64,000 nucleotides of DNA from Selaginella moellendorffii. Taxonomy: Eukaryota; Streptophyta; Lycopodiopsida; Selaginellales; Selaginellaceae. The notes beneath the pieces are model-generated. The model had not been told where the DNA came from. It was given only the letters and a program-made list of their open reading frames with translations, and did not search any database. Both the position numbers and the translations under genes were made by a program. Below are positions 56,475 through 64,000 of this stretch, one piece after another. The stretch covers positions 1,782,672-1,846,671 of the forward strand of contig NW_003314268.1 of assembly GCF_000143415.4 (NCBI RefSeq), written 5' to 3'. How positions within the stretch are numbered: position 1 is the first letter of the stretch; every line of letters starts with the position of its first letter.

Positions 56475-59400
56475 ATAAGTCTGAAATAGGACTTATGGAG
56501 GTTGTGAGTGAGACTCCTCCAAGTGGTTGGAGGTGTGGTTAAGTGACTAGAGTAGAATGGAAAAATTAGTCGCTTACAACTTGGTATCGGAGCTGTTCCT
56601 TAGTCTGACTTTTATTCGTGTTCAAAGTATATCACCACTAGTGTTGGCATCGGAAGGTCCTCGAAGTGGGCCTATCTATGAGGAGTAGCCAGTCGGGAAG
56701 ACGTGGCTCTCCACTACAGTTTATGTGTGAGCTGGTAGGTGAAGTGGTGGATAGAAAAGGGCCAATAATGGAAGGACTTCAGGATCTTGGGAACAGTATA
56801 AAGTTTTCCTCAAAGAGTTGAGGATGTGATCGAGATGAATGTTTGACTCAGCAAACTAGTTAATGTAGTTGTGGTAAACAACTATAGTTGGGATCAAAGG
56901 AAAAATAAAGACTCCAAAACCATAAAGGAGTCACAAGATTATCTTCATATAATTGAGGTTGATGCTTATGAATTTGAGATCAGAATCAATGACTGTGGAA
57001 GGTCAAATACGGAAGAGGACACAAGTCCTTGAAATGGTAGCCGAGGTTACCCTTGATAAATGCTGGAACAACCCAAGGAGTTTGGGGTGTACTTAGAGGA
57101 TGAGTAGGTATTCTAAGCACATGGATAAGTAGTCCAAAGGGGTAAATGTTGCCCCAGGGAAAAATAGCAAGTGTTGGAATAACACTTATAATGGTGGTCC
57201 TAGTGAGTAGGATATGAATACAAGAAGTTGTATTCCAATGAGCTGGCACCTCAAAAAGTAAAACTTTATAGGTTGGGGGATTAGGAAAAGTCTAAAAGGC
57301 TGAATGACTTAAGGGGAGTCAAGGAATAGTCCTAAAGGACTGATGGAAGCATTTGGACTAAGGTGTGTTGTGCCCCACGGAGGATGGGGAGGATCATAAG
57401 ATCCAAGTATGAGAATAATGGGTATCTCATAGGTGGCAGAATGTGCCATACTAAAGTCATGGAAAGGTGTTCCCAGAAGAAGCAACTTTGGTGCAGAGTT
57501 GTGTGCGAACACTATGGTGTAGTGCTAACGGATAGTTGGCATGAGAAACGACTGGGTTGGTCTTGGCAAAGACCTAGACACAAGTAAGAAGTGTCACAAA
57601 GGTAGGCTCGTGGAGCCGATGGTGTGGAGACACTAAATGTGCCAAAGTGTGATACCTTGAGGTTATGTTAGTGGGTTCATGAGAGCCCCTTACCAAAGGA
57701 ATCCCAATGGAAATGGGAATGGCATAGCCTCAGCTGGAAGGCATACGGTTGGAGTGTGGTGACCCAATTAATGATGGAGGTGTGGAAGCACCAAACAATG
57801 AGTTGTAAGTCTTAACAATTATGAGGCAACTAAGCAAAAAGTGCAAAATAATTAGTTAAACTGGTAGAAGGTAGCTACCCAAGACTTTTTAATGGCATAA
57901 GGAGGTTAGATATACCCTTATGGGTAATAAATTGCTTCTGTTGTGATATAATAAATCAATGTCATAAAAGGGAATGCTCATTGTCTAAGAGGCCATCATT
58001 TGGGACACCCAAACACTCTAGAACACCAAGAGGTGGTGTTTGATGTCGCGAGGGCAATAGATAAGGCATAAGGGACTTAGTCCCTAGCGAATGATGGATA
58101 GAAGGTGCTATCCAAATGTCCAAGGTTGCGGAGACGAGAGAAGACTGTCTACCCGAATTGGACAAAGCCAAAAATGGAATTTTGGCAAGGCTAGTGATGG
58201 GCATGTAAGGACCCATAAGCAACAACATTAATCCCGGTGTATGGGATTATAAGGTGAGCATACCTAGATTGAGGGACCACTCCGTATGCTATCAAGTCAG
58301 TTCATCCCTAAGAATACTTACTAAGATATGATAGAAAGTGCAAAGCTATCCTCCTAGTCTGGAGGAGAATGACCGAAGGAAAGGTGTGAAGCCAAAAGCA
58401 AGTAGTAAGGGGATAGAACCAAACCATAGGAATCGAAGGGCATAACCAAGGGTGGTTATGCCAGTTGGGAGTGGAGAATCAAATGGGGGCTCGAGGGTGT
58501 TATTGCTAGCAACCGTGATGTCATGGAGAGTCTAAAATATGGAATTATCCATGTAGACTATATGGCAACTAGAAAGCTTTCGAAAAGGGAGGCCTTAGCA
58601 AGCTAAGGGACAGAGTTCCTTCGAAATTCCCAAAGACAATTCTAGATAGCTTAGTACCTAGAAAACCAAGCGTAAATGGTTCCTAGAGCGCGCAAAATTA
58701 GAGTGGTGCAGTAGAAGCGTGGTCTTGAAGTTGGCCATGAGGCAAGGCTATCAAGGTTGGGGAAGTAGTTCCCGAGTGTTCAAAGAGAGAGCTTTGAATG
58801 AAAGTCGATAGTTAAAAACTTTCACGCTTATGTATGAACCATGTTACGGTGGCCAGATGACTTGCTAAGTGAGATTGGCAAGTCAGGGGGACAAATCCCC
58901 TAGTTGAAGGTGCTAACTTCAAAAGGGGTGGCCCATGGGGCCGAGCATGGAGTAGTCCATGCATGATCACAGACTAGTCAAGTGAGAGGACTTGGCAGTG
59001 CAGAGGAACTAGGTTCCTAAGCTATGATCTATAGAGCGCTTTGACTATAAGTTGGTGCACTGGCATGGGGAGTCACGCCAGACATCTTGGATGATGCCTT
59101 CCGTAGATGCATATACGGAGGTTGGGTTCGAGTCCCGACCCTCTAGTGCTTGGGTTCGAGTCCCAAATCACTAGGGCGTGGTGATGGTTTGGAATATGAG
59201 GACACTCATATTTCGGTGGTCATGGACTCTCAATGAGGAGATTGGCTTGGGCATACCACCAAGCGGGGGATGCCCCGGAGTCATGATGCACAGTTAGATT
59301 GCTTAGAGTGAAAACTCGGCATATCTAACTTGAACACTTTGGTGCAAAGGGCACCAAGGATGGGGTGAATGAGATGGGGACACCCAGTCTCAGTTGCTAT

Positions 59401-59785
59401 GGATCCCTGGCCGGAAGGGCTGGCTTGGGCACACTACCAAGTGTGGGGGATGCCCCCGGGGTCATAGTCAACAACTTAGAAGGGTCTGGAAGATCTAGTT
59501 CATATTGGTAGACCTATTAAAGGGTCAAGATGAGATCACTATGTGATCTTGTGGCTAAATAAGGACAAGGTCTTTGTTTGGGTTAAGGAATATGATTCCT
59601 AGTTCAAAGTGTTAATTTAAACTATTGATAATAGTGTGGCTTAGTCAAGGGGACGAAGTGGGAAGAACACCTAAGGGAAATATGCTATGTCAATGCTATG
59701 GCATAGTAAGTCCAAGGAAAGCAGTTTCTATAAGAGATCCAAAGGAGGGTTTCAAAAGTTGGGCCGTGGATAGAGCCCACGGCAT
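56475..59785 (+). mobile_element. Family A element, truncated copy in plus sense
   Basis: A 104-bp LTR remnant ends at 56578 with CGCTTACA and is followed by the primer site TGGTATCGGAGC at 56582-56593. Then 3.2 kb of internal DNA matches the reverse complement of 54585 to about 51390. It has many point differences and no coding frame. The gypsy 5' LTR begins at 59786. Confidence 0.8.
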
Positions 59786-60174
59786 TGTCGGGAATCCCCC
59801 AATTCATACCACATTCCTGAATCTTGCTGGATTCCTGACTTGCAGACCACATTCCTGATTCTCGAGACACTTCCCTATTCCTGACTCTTGAGACTCTTCC
59901 CTATTCCTGACTCTCTGATTTCCTATACGACCCCTAAGTCTTGAGCCACATTCCTGATGGTGATGTGGTGCCTCCTCGACCTTAGCTATATTTAAGCTGT
60001 CCTCGATCCAAGAGTGGTAGAGCTTCATCAACCTATAGTATACATAGGTTAGCCTTGTTCCATTTCTCCACAATCTGAATCAACACCAGTTTAAAGCCTC
60101 TTCTTTGTTTCCACTAGCTTTTCTCTTTGTCTTTTGCATTTTCCAATCTTGATCTTGTTGGGGGTCTTGACAAT
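59786..60174 (+). repeat. Gypsy 5' LTR
   Basis: The LTR runs TGTCGGGAAT...GGGTCTTGACA and is homologous to the LTR at 46762-47148. It is preceded by GGCAT. The far side of the 3' LTR has a different 5-mer, so no target duplication remains. Confidence 0.85.
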
Positions 60175-60273
60175 TTGATTCAAATTGTGTTTTTTCATTT
60201 TTTTTTCCTTTAGCTCATTTTGATTGTTTGACTGACTTTGCCTTTTTTCCCCCTTTTTTCTTTCTTTCTGCCG

Positions 60274-61245
60274 ATGGAGTCTCCAAGCCATCCTGATTTC
60301 TTTGCCAAAGTCCTTGTAAAAATCCAGTCTAAGAATACCGAGCTGAAGGCGACCCTTCTTCGCATGCAGCAGGAGCTTGCTTCACTTTCGGCTCAAGGAT
60401 CCAGCAAAGTTCCTGAACCGAAGGTGAGTTTCCTGGCGAAATTTTCAGGCAAGCGTTCGGAGCTTTGTGGATTCCTGAACCAGATGGAGCTGATCTTCGC
60501 ACTTTAACATTGGCGGTACCCCACTCCCGAGTCTCAAATCGGCATGATTGGGACGTTGCTCGAAGGTGCAGCTTTGTCATGGTTTTCTCTTCTTCTGGAG
60601 AAGAGCATGAAAGGGGTCGTGGTTCCGGAGCTGATGGATCTTCAATTGTTCAAAGAGAAGCTAGAAGCATGTTTTGGCGAGACGGATCGGGTTCGGGCTG
60701 CTACCACAAAGATGAGACGTCCCTCTCAGGGGTCTCGTCCTGCCTCAATCTACGCTGCAGAGTTCCAACTCCTTGCTTTAGACACTCAGCGGGATGAGCG
60801 GGCCCTGATTGACCAATTTTGTTTTGGCCTCAACAATGGTGTCAAGGATTTGTTGCTCACCATGGAAGATCCTAAGGACCTGTCGGACGCCATCAACAAA
60901 GCTGTTCGATGTGACAATTGTCTCTTTGAGCGTCATCAGGAAAGTCGCCATGCCGCTGTTTTTCCATCCTAGACTTAGGAATCCCAGCTTGAGTCTTCGG
61001 GGCATACTCCTGAACCTACTGCTCCGGTCCTGATGGATATTTCTGGTACTCCTCGACTCATCAAAGGGAACTTGAGTCCTGCTGAGAAGCAACATCGAAT
61101 ATTTCATAATCTTTGCCTCTACTGTATTGATCCTAATCACAAAGCAGCTATATGTCCTAAGAAGCCTCCTCGACTGCTCGAGTTCACTCTGCCTCAAAAT
61201 TCACCTTTGTTGCAGTCGGGAAACGACCTTGTCCAAATAGAGTAG
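60274..61245 (+). pseudogene. Gypsy gag with zinc knuckle
   Basis: One frame from the ATG at 60274 runs to 61245 with three stops (60505, 60970 and 60976). The N-terminal coiled coil is followed by the retrotransposon gag core (AALSWFSLLLEKSMKGVVVP and RDERALIDQFCFGLNNGVKD) and a CCHC zinc knuckle CLYCIDPNHKAAIC. Removing the stops would leave an otherwise uninterrupted gag frame. Confidence 0.85.
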
Positions 61246-61256
61246 GAGCTGTCTGT

Positions 61257-61655
61257 TTGGACTCCCCGTATAAAAATCACTTTTCTTCTTTATCAAGCTC
61301 CTCACCACCTTTCATCAAAGCCACCACCAATTCCCGCAACTTCCGCATCCCATGTCTCCTTTCTTTCATCGGACAATCAGGACTCAAGGCTCTAGTGCTA
61401 CTGGACTCGGGTGCAACTTCCTGCTTCATGGACACGGACTTTTCTGCCCAACATCACCTTCCTCTTTCTTCTACCATACAGGATCTGAGGGTTGAAGGCA
61501 TTGGTGGGCATTTTGTGTCTCCATCTTCTGGACCTAGAGAAACGTTGCCCGTTCGAGTACACATCGGGTCCACCGTCACCGATATCGCTTTCAACATCAT
61601 CAACAACAAGTCCTCCTCTGTGGTGCTTGGTCTTCCTTGGTTCCAACTACATTAA
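61257..61655 (+). pseudogene. Gypsy aspartic protease
   Basis: The active-site motif LLDSGATSCFMD and the downstream VVLGLPWF segment identify a retropepsin-like protease. It lies in a different frame from gag, and the pol domains that follow share its frame. Confidence 0.85.
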
Positions 61656-61979
61656 CCTCAGATCTGTTGGAAGGAATTACAGCTCATCTCTCCCACATCA
61701 CCATGTCCCATGGCTTCCCCTACTGTTTATCGAGTCCGAATCAAGAAAAGTTCCCTAAACTTAAATTGAGGTTCTGTTCTTGACTCTATGAAGTTTTCAC
61801 CCTCTTCTTTTTCCTCTCTTCCATCTTACCCTGGATAGTATCCTCGTCTCATCATTCCATTTAGTCGTATGCCTCCTCTTATCTCCACAATAACTATGAA
61901 AGAACTCCTTCATGAAGAACCTATTTTCCTTTTTGCTTTGCATGTTTCTTCTGTCAGTCTTCCTGAGAAGTATCATGAT

Positions 61980-62576
61980 TTTGGGGATGTGTTTGACAAG
62001 AAAAAAGCTAGTGTACTGCCTGTTCATCGGCCTTATGACTGTCCTATTGATTTATAGGAACGAGCGTCACCTCCGTGGGGGCCTATCTACAGGTTATACC
62101 CGTCCGAGCTTAAGGCCCTCAAAGAGTACGTGGATGAGAACCTTGCCTCGGGGTACATTCAGCATTCGCAATCCCCGGCTGGAGTGCCTGTCTTCTTTGT
62201 CAAGAAGAAGGATGGGAGTTTGCAGCTAGTCATCGACTACCGAGGTTTGAACAAGGTGACTGTTCAGAACCATTATCCGCTGCCGCTGATCTCGGACCTG
62301 TTGGAGTGCCTCAGCGGTGCCCGCTGGACAGTCTGGACAGATCATAAAAATCAGACAACAACAGTCTGGACAACAGTCTGGACAGATCATAAAAATCTCG
62401 AATACTTTGCCACTTCCCGAGTTTTGAGCCGTCGTCAAGCAAGGTGGGCACAATTCCTGAGTCGGTTTGACTTTGTTATCAAGTACAGACATGGAAAGCC
62501 TCAAGGCCTTCCTGATGCTCTTTCAAGGCACTCCTATCTTAGTCTCAGGCCAAGTAATCCTACCTTCAATCAATAG
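61980..62576 (+). pseudogene. Gypsy reverse transcriptase fused to RNase H end by internal deletion
   Basis: The RT N-terminal part is clear ([20 protein letters not shown] and [19 protein letters not shown]). After LSGARW the sequence jumps to a repeated TVWTDHKN segment and then the RNase H/connection end ([20 protein letters not shown] and [20 protein letters not shown]). The polymerase YxDD core and most of RNase H are missing. Confidence 0.85.
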
Positions 62577-62612
62577 GATCAAGTTATCCTTGGTCCTGAT
62601 CAGCTTCAAGTT

Positions 62613-63288
62613 ATGGCAATTTCTCTGGCCCCTCAAGACTCCTCCTTGATGGATGCGATCAGAAACAATCTTCAATCTGATGACCTTGCCAACGACATTT
62701 TCCCCCATCTTCAGGCTGGACACTCAGTGACTCCTGATTGCCGGCGATTTGACGAGTTCGAGTTCTTAGATGGCTTGTTATATTGTGGGGAGCAGCTTTA
62801 TGTTCCTGAAGGTGATGCTCGAAGGTTGGTCCTGATGACATGCCACGATAGCCCGACTGTTGGTCACTTCGGCATCGCAAAGACCTATGAGCTGGTTGCA
62901 CAGGACTTTTGGTGGCCTCACATGGACAACTACATCAAAACTTTTGTTACCTCCTGTGACACTTGCGCCCAAAATAAGGTACCTCGCCACCTTCCTTCAG
63001 GTTTGCTTCGTTCCCTCCCGGTCCCTTCAGGTCCTTGGGAATCCATCTCCATGGATTTCTTGAGTGATCTTCCTAGTTCTGGAGGCTTCAACAGCATTTT
63101 AGTCGTGGTGGATCGCTTCACAAAGATGGCACACTTCCTGCCGTGTACCAAGGAGTTTTCGGGCGAGGACATGGCAAAACTGGTACCCAGGGAAATTTTC
63201 CGACTTTATGGGATTCCTGCAGATGTGGTTTCGGATTGGGGACCTCAGTTCATCTCTCATTTCTAGCAATGGTTTTTGTAGTTGCTTG
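62613..63288 (+). pseudogene. Gypsy integrase, N-terminal two thirds
   Basis: The HHCC zinc domain is visible (H near VGHFGIAKTYELVAQDFWWP and the CDTCAQNK pair). The core begins GPWESISMDFLSDLPSSGGF (first catalytic Asp), and VVSDWGPQF carries the second. At 63264 TTC is followed by TAG, where TGG is expected. Only ~20 further decayed bases precede the break. Confidence 0.85.
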
Positions 63289-63299
63289 GAGCAATCATC

Positions 63300-64000
63300 A
63301 TGATGATTCTCAATAGAAGGACTCCTTGAATGCTTGCGAGACTTATACTTATCATTATCAAGTTATTGAGTTGCATCAAAGAGCTCCTCTAAACTCTTTG
63401 AAGGTTGAGAATGACATATGTGTTGCCAAATACTCTCACTATAAGGCCATCAATGAAGTAGGATTTATTTTGATTTAGATCCTTTATTGGAATATAGCTA
63501 ATCAAACAAGTAAGCTTCTCAATATAATCCCCGAGTGTTATTTTTCCTTGCTGGAAATGTCAAAGTCCTGTGTGAGCATTCTCCATGTTATAATGAGGGG
63601 CAAAAAGTAAATAAAAAATAGCCTCAAACTCATCCATGGTAGACACTAATGGTTTTTTATCTACAACATGAGACTCCTCAAGTCAATTCCACCACTAAAG
63701 ACTTGCATCAAGCAAAACCATTGGAATAGCCACTAAAGCCTCTACATCTAGATTTCCTTTAGTAGCTAAAAACTTTTTTATATTGGCTAGCCAAGCTAGA
63801 CAGTTGTCCACACCAATCTTGAGTCGATCTACCAAGGAAGGTTTACTTGGAGCGCCACTATATCCAGCCTCGTGCCTCAACACACTCATGCATGATAGCC
63901 ATTTTGCCATGCATCTCATCTTGCATCTCTTGCTGATTTCAATTAAAAGCTTGCAACTCATGAACAACATTTTGAATAGTCCAAACCTCCATAGCTCCAT
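63300..64000 (-). pseudogene. Degenerate retrotransposon gag fragment, runs off the window
   Basis: The minus strand carries a gag-like frame: PSKPSLVDRLKIGVDNCLAW, ATKGNLDVEALVAIPMVLLD, then after stops LVSTMDEFEAIFYLLFAPHY and FQQGKITLGDYIEKLTCLIS. This pattern matches the retrotransposon gag domain of a different element from the chromovirus. It has several stops. Confidence 0.6.

Larger units (their letters stand above)
59786..63288 (+). mobile_element. Ty3/gypsy chromovirus, 5' half
   Basis: In order it contains a 389-bp 5' LTR, gag, zinc knuckle, protease, a collapsed RT/RNase H and most of integrase. It stops at about 63288 in the integrase core just after GPQFISHF and a decayed QWFL.LLGA segment. 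The 3' half in the opposite orientation at 46762-48070 resumes within a few residues of that point. Confidence 0.85.

Overview
This is a plant nuclear window, most likely from a lycophyte of the Selaginella type. The chloroplast ATP synthase b' subunit, CYP78A, OBERON, AWPM-19 and CFL1-like genes show a land plant. The very short introns (mostly 50-80 bp, GT-AG) and tight gene spacing of the first 30 kb fit Selaginella. The genus is an inference; the sequence alone does not prove it.

Positions 1-30,200 are gene-rich. In order they hold a GH17 beta-1,3-glucanase (minus, cut by the window edge), METTL22-like methyltransferase (plus), ATPG (minus), PP2A catalytic subunit (plus), a CFL1-like WW protein (minus), AWPM-19-like membrane protein (minus), an OBERON PHD protein (plus), a CYP78A P450 (minus), an unidentified multi-exon gene (plus, 17.2-19.0 kb), a frameshifted KEA-type K+/H+ antiporter pseudogene (plus), 3-hydroxyisobutyryl-CoA hydrolase (plus), eIF4A (plus), a PPR protein (plus), a small membrane protein (plus) and mitochondrial ribosomal protein uL24 (minus). 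These are independent single genes, not an operon. An ~0.8 kb block carrying the 5' end of the hydrolase gene also occurs near 15 kb, and its inner ~0.55 kb is inverted between the two copies.

From about 30.7 kb to the end the DNA is AT-rich and consists of nested, decayed mobile elements. The main family (called family A here) has LTRs of about 1.5-1.8 kb bounded by TG...CA. They carry a hexanucleotide array and no coding capacity. One complete copy (48,779-56,422) has a 5-bp AAAAA target duplication and a primer binding site on the minus strand; other copies are truncated. Two Cassandra-type LTRs carrying a 5S rRNA-derived core lie at 38.3 and 40.3 kb; the second is a solo LTR with target duplication CAATT. 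A Ty3/gypsy chromovirus is split into a 5' half (59,786-63,288, plus) and a 3' half (46,762-~48,070, minus). The halves abut within integrase, and the orientations are explained by a single ~15 kb inversion.

The least expected item is a decayed multi-exon gene on the minus strand at about 38.8-41.9 kb. It appears to combine a ParB-like domain (IDGNH motif) with an N4/N6-type DNA methyltransferase-like domain, an architecture usual in bacteria and phages. An array of about nine hairpin-forming 80-bp repeats follows at 42.1-42.8 kb. No tRNA gene, complete rRNA gene or CRISPR array was seen.
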